Origin: Citrobacter arsenatis | Lineage (GTDB): Bacteria; Pseudomonadota; Gammaproteobacteria; Enterobacterales; Enterobacteriaceae | Reading direction: 5' to 3' | DNA: 64,000 nucleotides | NCBI RefSeq assembly: GCF_004353845.1 | Contig: NZ_CP037864.1 | Span: 4,340,001 to 4,404,000, forward strand | Part shown: positions 9,223 through 16,104 of the stretch, in pieces | Layout of the letters: each line of letters opens with the position of its first letter | How positions within the stretch are numbered: the stretch's first letter is position 1 | Made by a program: the position numbers and the translations under genes | Notes under the pieces: generated by a model | Seen by the model: the letters and a program-made list of their open reading frames with translations, nothing else | Databases searched by the model: none | What the model was told of the DNA's origin: nothing

Positions 9223-10302
9223 TTACAGAACGTCTACCGCGTTCAGTTCTTTGAAAGCCTGTTCCAGACGGGTGATCATGGTTGCCTGACCAGCACGCAG
9301 CCATACGCGCGGATCGTAGTATTTCTTGTTCGGCTGATCTTCGCCTTTCGGGTTGCCCAGCTGGCCCTGCAGGTAAGCTTCGTTTGCTTTGTAGTAGTTC
9401 AGAACGCCTTCCCAGGTAGCCCATTGGGTATCGGTATCGATGTTCATTTTCACTACGCCGTAGCTTACGGAGTCTTTGATTTCCTGAGCAGTAGAACCGG
9501 AACCGCCGTGGAAGACGAAGTTCAGGCTGTTGTGCGGCAGGTTATGTTTCTTCGAAACATAGTCCTGAGAGTCGCGCAGGATGGTCGGGGTCAGAACAAC
9601 GTTACCCGGCTTGTAAACGCCGTGTACGTTACCGAAGGAAGCTGCGATGGTGAAACGCGGGCTGATTTTGCTCAGCTCGGTGTATGCGTAATCAACGTCT
9701 TCCGGCTGGGTGTACAGTGCAGAAGCGTCCATGTGGCTGTTGTCCACACCGTCTTCTTCGCCACCGGTGCAACCCAGTTCGATTTCCAGGGTCATGCCCA
9801 TTTTGGACATGCGCGCCAGGTATTTGGAGCAGATTTCGATGTTCTCTTCCAGAGACTCTTCAGACAGGTCGATCATGTGAGAAGAGAACAGCGGTTTGCC
9901 GGTTGCTGCGAAGTGTTTTTCACCCGCGTCCAGCAGACCGTCGATCCACGGCAGCAGTTTCTTCGCGCAGTGGTCAGTGTGCAGGATAACCGGAACACCG
10001 TAGTGTTCAGCCATCTGGTGAACGTGATGCGCACCAGAGATAGCACCCAGGATTGCAGCGCCCTGAGGAACGTCGGACTTCACGCCTTTACCCGCGATGA
10101 AAGAAGCACCACCGTTGGAGAACTGTACGATTACCGGCGCTTTAACTTTTGCAGCGGTTTCCAGTACGGCGTTGATGGAGTCGGTGCCCACGCAGTTAAC
10201 TGCCGGCAGAGCAAAGTTATTTTCTTTAGCTACCTGGAAAACTTTCTGTACGTCATCACCAGTGATTACGCCTGGTTTTACGAAATCAAAAATTTTAGAC
10301 AT
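9223..10302 (-). CDS. fbaA: Class II fructose-bisphosphate aldolase FbaA
   Basis: This zinc-dependent glycolytic aldolase splits fructose 1,6-bisphosphate into DHAP and glyceraldehyde 3-phosphate. Its 359 aa match E. coli FbaA. Zinc-site histidines are seen in HTDHCAKK and in the later NVHGVYKPG and FHGGSGST segments, which also bind the phosphates. It is the last gene of epd-pgk-fbaA. The spacer to pgk carries two hairpins. Codon use is strongly biased, as expected for a highly expressed enzyme. Confidence 0.98.
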   Translation of the reverse strand: MSKIFDFVKPGVITGDDVQKVFQVAKENNFALPAVNCVGTDSINAVLETAAKVKAPVIVQFSNGGASFIAGKGVKSDVPQGAAILGAISGAHHVHQMAEHYGVPVILHTDHCAKKLLPWIDGLLDAGEKHFAATGKPLFSSHMIDLSEESLEENIEICSKYLARMSKMGMTLEIELGCTGGEEDGVDNSHMDASALYTQPEDVDYAYTELSKISPRFTIAASFGNVHGVYKPGNVVLTPTILRDSQDYVSKKHNLPHNSLNFVFHGGSGSTAQEIKDSVSYGVVKMNIDTDTQWATWEGVLNYYKANEAYLQGQLGNPKGEDQPNKKYYDPRVWLRAGQATMITRLEQAFKELNAVDVL

Positions 10303-10335
10303 GTTGCGAGTCCTGTATCTTCGGCCTTGGAAAGG

Positions 10336-10381
10336 GCGCGCGCTCTAAAGCGCGCTAATAATTGGGCAGGTTACCCTGCCC
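10336..10381 (-). other. Two intercistronic hairpins between pgk and fbaA
   Basis: Two perfect stems lie in the 88-bp spacer: GCGCGCT/AGCGCGC (10338-10355) and GGGCAGG/CCTGCCC with a 4-base loop (10364-10381). Neither is followed by a clear T-run on the minus strand, so they are more likely RNA-stability or processing structures than terminators. Confidence 0.6.
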
Positions 10382-10390
10382 ATTAAATGC

Positions 10391-11554
10391 TTACTTTTTA
10401 GCGCGCTCTTCGAGCATCGCTACTGCTGGCAGTACTTTGCCTTCCACGAATTCGAGGAATGCGCCGCCGCCAGTGGAGATGTAGGAGATTTTGTCAGCAA
10501 TACCGAACAGATCGATTGCTGCCAGGGTGTCACCACCGCCTGCGATAGAGAACGCTTCGCTGTCAGCGATAGCGTTAGCAACGATTTCAGTACCTTTACG
10601 GAAGTTCGGGAATTCGAACACGCCAACCGGACCGTTCCACAGAATGGTTTTCGCATTCTTCAGGATGTCAGCCAGCTGCTGTGCAGAAGCGTCGCCGATA
10701 TCCAGGATCTGCTCGTCTTCTTTCACATCGCTAACGGATTTCAGAGTAGCCGGTGCAGTTTCAGAGAATTCAGTCGCTACGCGAACGTCGGTCGGAACCG
10801 GGATGTCGCAAGTGGTCAGCAGACGCTTAGCTTCGTCTACCAGGTCAGCTTCGTACAGGGATTTACCAACGTTGTGGCCTTGAGCGGCAACGAAGGTGTT
10901 CGCGATACCACCGCCAACGATCAGCTGGTCAGCGATTTTTGACAGAGAATCCAGAACGGTCAGTTTGGTAGAAACTTTAGAACCACCAACGATAGCCACC
11001 ATTGGACGAGCAGGTTCTTTCAGCGCTTTACCCAGCGCATCCAGCTCAGCAGCCAGCAGCGGGCCAGCGCACGCTACATCAGCGAATTTGCCGATACCGT
11101 GGGTAGAAGCCTGCGCACGGTGAGCCGTACCGAATGCATCCATCACGAATACGTCGCACAGCGCAGCATATTTTTTGGACAGCGCTTCGTCGTCTTTCTT
11201 CTCGCCTTTGTTGAAGCGAACGTTTTCCAGAACCACCAGCTCACCGGCAGCGACTTCAACGCCGTCCAGGTAATCTTTTACCAGGCGAACCGGAGCAGAC
11301 AGTTTGTCTTTCAGATAGTTAACAACCGGCAGCAGAGAGAATTCTTCGTTGTACTCGCCTTCGGTAGGACGACCCAGGTGGGAAGTTACCATCACTTTAG
11401 CACCCTGTTTCAGGGCCAGTTCGATGGTTGGCAGGGAAGCACGGATACGCGCATCGCTGGTTACTTTCCCTTCTTTAACTGGTACGTTCAGGTCCGCACG
11501 GATAAAAACGCGTTTACCAGCCAGATCCAGATCGGTCATCTTAATTACAGACAT
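10391..11554 (-). CDS. pgk: Phosphoglycerate kinase
   Basis: This glycolytic enzyme transfers a phosphate between 1,3-bisphosphoglycerate and ADP. It has 387 aa, like the E. coli enzyme. The N-terminal substrate domain contains the RADLNVPVK motif and HLGRPT. The C-terminal nucleotide domain contains GGSKVSTK and the GGGDT loop near the end. It lies 39 bp downstream of epd and upstream of fbaA in the same operon. Confidence 0.98.
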   Translation of the reverse strand: MSVIKMTDLDLAGKRVFIRADLNVPVKEGKVTSDARIRASLPTIELALKQGAKVMVTSHLGRPTEGEYNEEFSLLPVVNYLKDKLSAPVRLVKDYLDGVEVAAGELVVLENVRFNKGEKKDDEALSKKYAALCDVFVMDAFGTAHRAQASTHGIGKFADVACAGPLLAAELDALGKALKEPARPMVAIVGGSKVSTKLTVLDSLSKIADQLIVGGGIANTFVAAQGHNVGKSLYEADLVDEAKRLLTTCDIPVPTDVRVATEFSETAPATLKSVSDVKEDEQILDIGDASAQQLADILKNAKTILWNGPVGVFEFPNFRKGTEIVANAIADSEAFSIAGGGDTLAAIDLFGIADKISYISTGGGAFLEFVEGKVLPAVAMLEERAKK

Positions 11555-11593
11555 GGTGAATCCTCTCGTTGATTCATAAAGTTTTGTCGACGC

Positions 11594-12622
11594 TCAAGCG
11601 TCGAGCCTGAAACCAATAGCAGCCATCGCTAACGTTGTGTCGAGCATACGGTTAGCAAAGCCCCATTCATTATCACACCAGACCAGCGTTTTGATCAGGT
11701 GAGCGCCACTCACGCGCGTTTGCGTACCATCAACGATGGCGCTATGCGGGTCGTGGTTAAAATCTACAGAGACCAACGGTAATTCCGTATAGTCAACTAT
11801 ACCATGAAATGCACCTTGTGCTGCTTTTTGCAGCAACTGGTTGACTTCAATGGCTTTTACTGGTTTTTTCACCGTCACGCTTAAGTCGATCGCCGTCACA
11901 TTTATGGTCGGTACACGCACCGCAATCGCTTCAAAACGATCGTTAAACTGCGGGAAAATTCGCGTGATGCCCGCCGCCAGTTTGGTATCCACCGGAATAA
12001 TCGACTGGCTGGCCGCTCGCGTGCGGCGCAGGTCAGGATGATAAGCATCAATAACCTGCTGATCGTGCATCGCGGAGTGGATCGTGGTGACGGTACCAGA
12101 CTCAATGCCGTAAGCATCATCCAGCAATTTAATGACGGGTATTATGCAATTCGTGGTGCAGGAGGCATTGGAAACGATCCGGTGCTCAGCGCGCAGCTGA
12201 TCCTGATTAACGCCATACACAACGGTTGCGTCGATGTCGTGACTGCCAGGATGTGAAAAGAGCACTTTTTTTGCACCAGCGGCAATATGCGCCTCGCCGT
12301 GTTCGCGATTGCCGAAGACCCCCGTACAATCCAGCACGATGTCGACACCCAGTTCACGCCATGGCAGCGCATCGAGTGTTCGCTCATGCAGAATGCGGAT
12401 CGCGTCATCGCCAACGATGAGCTGGTCACGTTCCTGGCGAACATCCCAGGCAAAACGCCCATGGCTGGTGTCATATTTCAACAAATGCGCCATGCCTGCA
12501 GCATCCGCCAGTTCGTTGATTGCCACCACGGTGATTTCCGCCCGACGCCCGGATTCATACAAAGCACGAACCACGTTGCGTCCAATGCGACCGAAACCAT
12601 TAATCGCTACGCGTACGGTCAT
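11594..12622 (-). CDS. epd: D-erythrose-4-phosphate dehydrogenase Epd (GapB)
   Basis: This NAD-dependent dehydrogenase oxidises erythrose 4-phosphate to 4-phosphoerythronate for pyridoxal phosphate synthesis. It is a GAPDH homologue with the Rossmann motif GFGRIGR at residues 9-15 and the catalytic Cys155 in SNASCTTNC. The 342 aa are three longer than I recall for E. coli (339), with the extra LDA at the C-terminus. It heads the epd-pgk-fbaA operon, and the upstream region holds candidate Cra and CRP sites. Confidence 0.96.
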   Translation of the reverse strand: MTVRVAINGFGRIGRNVVRALYESGRRAEITVVAINELADAAGMAHLLKYDTSHGRFAWDVRQERDQLIVGDDAIRILHERTLDALPWRELGVDIVLDCTGVFGNREHGEAHIAAGAKKVLFSHPGSHDIDATVVYGVNQDQLRAEHRIVSNASCTTNCIIPVIKLLDDAYGIESGTVTTIHSAMHDQQVIDAYHPDLRRTRAASQSIIPVDTKLAAGITRIFPQFNDRFEAIAVRVPTINVTAIDLSVTVKKPVKAIEVNQLLQKAAQGAFHGIVDYTELPLVSVDFNHDPHSAIVDGTQTRVSGAHLIKTLVWCDNEWGFANRMLDTTLAMAAIGFRLDA

Positions 12623-12743
12623 AGGTCTCCTGCAAGGATTTCTCAGAAACGATGTGGCAGACAGAGTAATGCAGCAAATCGCTCAGGGAAACCTTACCTG
12701 TCGCAAACTGCGACTAATTGGTTAATTGTCGAACATTTAATCG

Positions 12744-12757
12744 ACTGAAACGCTTCA
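12744..12757. promoter_or_regulatory. Candidate Cra (FruR) operator upstream of epd
   Basis: ACTGAAACGCTTCA fits the Cra consensus RSTGAAWCSNTHHW at all positions. It lies 122 bp upstream of the epd start. Cra repression of epd-pgk-fbaA is known in E. coli. Confidence 0.75.
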
Positions 12758-12816
12758 GCTAGAATAAGCGAAACGCGGAATAAAAGGAATGATTGTCCAG
12801 CAACAGAACACCGTTA

Positions 12817-12832
12817 TCTGACTTGCGTCACA
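12817..12832 (-). promoter_or_regulatory. Candidate CRP site upstream of epd
   Basis: On the minus strand the site reads TGTGA-N6-TCAGA, one mismatch from the CRP palindrome, with the AAA flank expected on the left side. It lies about 195 bp upstream of epd, beyond the Cra box. Confidence 0.65.
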
Positions 12833-12996
12833 TTTTAACGCCCTTCAACGCTAAATTTATTCCATATTCCAGAATTGCGAATAACCGTAGCAAGATTATT
12901 TCGTTGCTACGTCACAAATCCTGATTTATATCAGAAAGCTCCCTAACCTGCGTCTATATTATCAGCGCTACGTCCGAGTCTCGGAGTCCCTCATTA

Positions 12997-13422
12997 ATGG
13001 CTACATTCTATCCCCCATCATCTGAAGCTCGCTTTCATGCGCTGCGTTTATTACCCGGTCAGGAAGTTTTTTCAGCGCTACACACATTTGTACAACAGCA
13101 TCAGCTACAGGCTGGCTGGATAGCGGGTTGTACAGGCAGTCTGAGCAACGTAGCCCTGCGCTTCGCTGGACGTGAAGAAACCACGTTACTCACCGGTACG
13201 TGGGAAATTATCTCTTTGAACGGTACGTTGGAACTTACCGGCGAGCATCTCCATCTGGCGGTTTCCGACCCGCACGGCGCGATGCTGGGCGGCCATATGA
13301 TGCCGGGCTGTACCGTGCGGACCACGCTGGAACTCGTGATTGGCGAGCTGAAGTCTCTGGCATTCAGCCGTCAGCCCTGCGCCGTTTCCGGTTATGACGA
13401 ACTGGTTATTTCATCCCGTTAA
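12997..13422 (+). CDS. PPC (DUF296) domain protein, first gene of an ECF transporter operon
   Basis: This 141-aa protein is a single PPC/DUF296 domain, a fold shared by plant AT-hook proteins and stand-alone bacterial proteins that form trimers. Visible family motifs are the GCTGSLSNVALRFA turn, HLHLAVSDPHG, GGHMMPGCTVRTTLEL and the terminal GYDELV. There is no AT-hook or other DNA-binding extension, so DNA binding should not be assumed from the family name. It precedes the S component by 24 bp and is probably cotranscribed. Its role may be as a ligand-binding or enzymatic partner of the transported compound. That is inference from position only. Confidence 0.85.
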   Translation: MATFYPPSSEARFHALRLLPGQEVFSALHTFVQQHQLQAGWIAGCTGSLSNVALRFAGREETTLLTGTWEIISLNGTLELTGEHLHLAVSDPHGAMLGGHMMPGCTVRTTLELVIGELKSLAFSRQPCAVSGYDELVISSR

Positions 13423-13446
13423 CGCTTCACTTAAAAGAGGTCTTCT

Positions 13447-14025
13447 ATGGCACGTCGCCAATTTTCCAGCCAGTCTTTGGTACTGATTGTCATTGCTATC
13501 GCCATCAATATGGTCGGTGGGCAGCTTATCAGCATGCTGAAACTACCTATTTTTCTCGACTCGATTGGTACCTTGATCAGCGCGGTGTTGTTAGGCCCGG
13601 TGGTGGGAATGCTAACCGGATTACTCACTAATCTGTTATGGGGGTTACTGACCGATCCGATCGCCGCCGCCTTTGCGCCCGTCGCCATGGTGATTGGACT
13701 GGTCGCCGGTTGGCTGGCACGAGCTGGATGGTTTCGCACCTTACCCCAAGTTGTTGTCAGCGGCGTGATTATTACGCTTGCCGTTACTCTCGTTGCCGTA
13801 CCTATTCGCACAACCCTGTTTGGCGGCGTCACCGGCAGCGGTGCCGATCTTTTTGTCGCGTGGATGCACTCAGTCGGTCAGAACCTGGTGGAGTCCGTCG
13901 CCATCACCGTCATCGGTGCAAATCTGGTCGACAAAATCCTCACAGCAATCATCGTCTGGGTGTTGCTGCGCCAACTTCCGCTGCGCACAACGCGCCATTT
14001 CCCTACGATGTCTGCCGTGCGCTAA
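13447..14025 (+). CDS. Putative ECF transporter substrate-binding S component
   Basis: This 192-aa membrane protein has about five to six hydrophobic segments, beginning with LVLIVIAIAINMVGG, a Gly-rich ALLGPVVGML-like second segment and a final VLLRQL helix. The LPIFLDSIGT motif and general layout are those of S components of energy-coupling factor importers. Substrate specificity cannot be read from the sequence; vitamins or related small molecules are usual. The ATG at 13447 follows an AGAGG site. The stop codon abuts the start of the T component with no gap (TAAATG). Confidence 0.82.
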   Translation: MARRQFSSQSLVLIVIAIAINMVGGQLISMLKLPIFLDSIGTLISAVLLGPVVGMLTGLLTNLLWGLLTDPIAAAFAPVAMVIGLVAGWLARAGWFRTLPQVVVSGVIITLAVTLVAVPIRTTLFGGVTGSGADLFVAWMHSVGQNLVESVAITVIGANLVDKILTAIIVWVLLRQLPLRTTRHFPTMSAVR

Positions 14026-14733
14026 ATGCATCCGTTTACCTCGTTAACCCTATGGGCACTCGCCGCCTGCTCCACACTCCTGCTGCCAACCGGAGTGCCG
14101 CTTAGCTTGTACAGCACCGCGACGTTTGTCAGTTTGTTGTGTATGAAGGCTACGCGGTCGCGGGCGAAATACGTACTTTGGCTGGTGATCCCCTTAGGAC
14201 TAGGGCTATGGCTGGTACACGGCGGGTGGATTACCGAATGGATCAGCGGACAACCGCGCACGCCAGAACGTTGGGCCGACGCCGTTACGCTCTGGCTGCG
14301 GATCCTGGCCATTGTGTCAACATCGCAGATATGGATGCAGTACGTACCGGTTTCGCGTTTTATACGCGCCCTGTTTGCTTCTCGCCTGCCGCCTGGGGTG
14401 GCCTACCTGTTTGCCGGGCCACTGCTGGTCGTTGAGCAGTTCAAACGCCAGTTGGAGATAATTCATGAGGCCCAGCGTGCACGCGGCGTACCGCTGGATG
14501 AGTCCTGGTACCAACGTTTACGCGCTATACCGGCATTAATTGTGCCGCTCACTCATAACGCGCTCAATGATTTAGCCGTTCGCGGCGCGGCGCTCGATAT
14601 GCGCGGATTTCGCCTGCATCGTACACGCACCACGCTGTGGGCACCGCCAGACAGCCCCCTACAGCGTCTGGCTCGCTACACCATGGTAGTTCTGATGATG
14701 GTTGAGACAGGAGTCTGGATTTGGTTACGTTAG
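14026..14733 (+). CDS. ECF transporter transmembrane T component (EcfT/CbiQ family)
   Basis: This 235-aa protein has several N-terminal membrane segments, a long amphipathic cytoplasmic coupling region and a C-terminal hydrophobic helix. It carries the two short Ala-Arg-Gly type motifs of T components, ARG at 152-154 in AQRARGV and a variant MRG at 192-194 in LDMRGF. These are the known contact points with the two ATPases. It is in a tight operon, with no gap after the S gene and 13 bp of overlap with the first ATPase. Confidence 0.85.
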   Translation: MHPFTSLTLWALAACSTLLLPTGVPLSLYSTATFVSLLCMKATRSRAKYVLWLVIPLGLGLWLVHGGWITEWISGQPRTPERWADAVTLWLRILAIVSTSQIWMQYVPVSRFIRALFASRLPPGVAYLFAGPLLVVEQFKRQLEIIHEAQRARGVPLDESWYQRLRAIPALIVPLTHNALNDLAVRGAALDMRGFRLHRTRTTLWAPPDSPLQRLARYTMVVLMMVETGVWIWLR

Positions 14734-15398
14734 AACAGTTTCGCTATCTCCCGACGCATGCCGTGCGGCCCCCCGCTTGCTACAATTTCCACTATGCCGA
14801 ACCCGGTATGGTAGCCATTTTTGGCGATAACGGCAGTGGGAAAAGTACGCTGGCGCAGCTGATGGCTGGCTGGTACCCCGATTTCCTTCCCGGCGAAATT
14901 GAGGGCACAGGAATACTACTGGGTAACCCCATCGGGCAACTTTCACTGGTCGAGCAGTCGAGCACTATCCAACTTGTGCAGCAGTCACCTTACCTGCAGC
15001 TTTCCGGTTGTACTTTCAGCGTAGAGGAAGAAGTGGCGTTTGGTCCGGAAAATCTCTGTCTTACCGAGACCGAAATTATGAAGCGTATTGACGAAGCCCT
15101 GACGTTTACGGAATGTCAGCCTCTGCGTTTTCGTCATCCCGGTACGCTTTCCGGTGGGGAAACCCAGCGAGTGGTGATTGCCAGCGCGCTCGCCATGCAG
15201 CCGAAGATATTGATTCTGGATGAAGCATTCAGCCGCCTGACAGCACAGGCGACTGTGATGCTACTGGAGCGACTGCAACAATGGGCGCAGGAACAGCATG
15301 CTTTGGTCGTGCTTTTCGAACGCAATCCTTCCCCTTTTCTCCGCTATTGCCAGCAGGCGTGGCAACTGCGCGATGGAGCATTGTCACCGCTATGCTAA
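14721..15398 (+). CDS. ECF transporter ATPase A1, without H-loop histidine
   Basis: This 225-aa ABC ATPase has a Walker A GDNGSGKS at 35-42, a Q-loop glutamine at 88, a canonical LSGGE signature at 143-147 and a Walker B ending in LDE at 166-168. The switch (H-loop) histidine that normally follows beta-strand ALVV is absent; the sequence reads LFERNPS. The D-loop is also divergent. The start is a TTG at 14721 with a GGAG site seven bases upstream. No ATG or GTG fits. It overlaps both neighbours, which points to coupled translation of the complex. Confidence 0.88.
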   Translation: MVTLEQFRYLPTHAVRPPACYNFHYAEPGMVAIFGDNGSGKSTLAQLMAGWYPDFLPGEIEGTGILLGNPIGQLSLVEQSSTIQLVQQSPYLQLSGCTFSVEEEVAFGPENLCLTETEIMKRIDEALTFTECQPLRFRHPGTLSGGETQRVVIASALAMQPKILILDEAFSRLTAQATVMLLERLQQWAQEQHALVVLFERNPSPFLRYCQQAWQLRDGALSPLC

Positions 15399-16042
15399 CG
15401 TTAAATCAGGTCAGCTATCGCTGGCCGAATGCCGCCGATGACTGCTTGAGCAATATTTCACTTCAACTCCATGAAGGTGAATGGCTGGCGCTGACGGGCG
15501 ATAATGGTGCAGGTAAATCCACGCTGCTGCGTATCATGGCCGGGCTGCTCTTTCCGACTTCTGGCTCAGTAACGTTGCAAAACAATGCGATTGCGCAACT
15601 GAAAAACCGAGAGCGCGCAAGGGCGATCGGCGTGCTGTTTCAGGAAGCGGAAAATCAAATATTTCACAGCAAGGTAGCAGAGGAAGTGGCCTTCGGATTA
15701 CGGCTACAGAAGCTCCCCGTAGCTGAGGTTGCGCAACGTACGACGGCGGCACTGCAATTATGTCAGCTAGAGGACGTCGCCGACGCACACTCACTGGATC
15801 TGCATACTGCTCAACGACGGATGGTTGCCGTCGCCAGTCTGGAAGCCCTCGCGCCCGCGATTCTACTGCTGGATGAACCCAGCCGGGATTTTGATGCGCA
15901 CTGGCTTGGCGTCTTCGAAAACTGGCTGGCGGTGTGCCGCGCGCGTGGCACAAGCGTTGTAGCGATCAGTCATGACGCGGCGTTTACGCAGCGTCATTTC
16001 TCTCGTGTGGTACGTCTTGACGCTGGTCGACTACGCACGTAA
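15392..16042 (+). CDS. ECF transporter ATPase A2, degenerate signature motif
   Basis: This 216-aa ABC ATPase has Walker A GDNGAGKS at 36-43, Q-loop Gln84 in FQEAENQ (typical of EcfA proteins), Walker B ILLLDEPS and an intact switch His194 in AISHD. The signature motif expected as LSGGQ reads LHTAQ at 137-141, so it is degenerate. The ATG at 15392 lies inside the end of A1 with a 7-bp overlap and gives the compact N-terminus MLTLNQVSYRW. It complements A1, whose signature is intact but whose H-loop is lost. Confidence 0.87.
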   Translation: MLTLNQVSYRWPNAADDCLSNISLQLHEGEWLALTGDNGAGKSTLLRIMAGLLFPTSGSVTLQNNAIAQLKNRERARAIGVLFQEAENQIFHSKVAEEVAFGLRLQKLPVAEVAQRTTAALQLCQLEDVADAHSLDLHTAQRRMVAVASLEALAPAILLLDEPSRDFDAHWLGVFENWLAVCRARGTSVVAISHDAAFTQRHFSRVVRLDAGRLRT

Positions 16043-16056
16043 CGGCCCCGGGAAGC

Positions 16057-16090
16057 AAAAAAAACGGGCCGCCTGAGCGACCCGCTTTTT
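16057..16090. terminator. Bidirectional terminator between ECF operon and tktA
   Basis: The hairpin CGGGCCGC/GCGACCCG with a CTGA loop (16065-16084, one internal mismatch) is flanked by an A-run on its left and a T-run on its right. It can end transcripts from both converging units. Confidence 0.85.
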
Positions 16091-16104
16091 ACCTGTAATC
16101 GAAA

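Larger units (their letters stand above)
12623..12996. other. Divergent regulatory region between epd and the PPC/ECF operon
   Basis: This 374-bp stretch has no gene that I can support. The left half serves epd on the minus strand, with a candidate Cra box and a CRP box. The right half should carry the promoter of the plus-strand ECF operon; TATATT at about 12953 is a possible -10, but I see no good -35. A short perfect hairpin TCCGAG/CTCGGA lies just before the start of the PPC gene. I see no known riboswitch pattern such as the TPP box. Confidence 0.5.

Noticed and set aside
9424..10386. A 320-codon open frame antisense to fbaA
   Set aside because: Same cause as for tktA. The minus-strand protein is full-length FbaA with all motifs.
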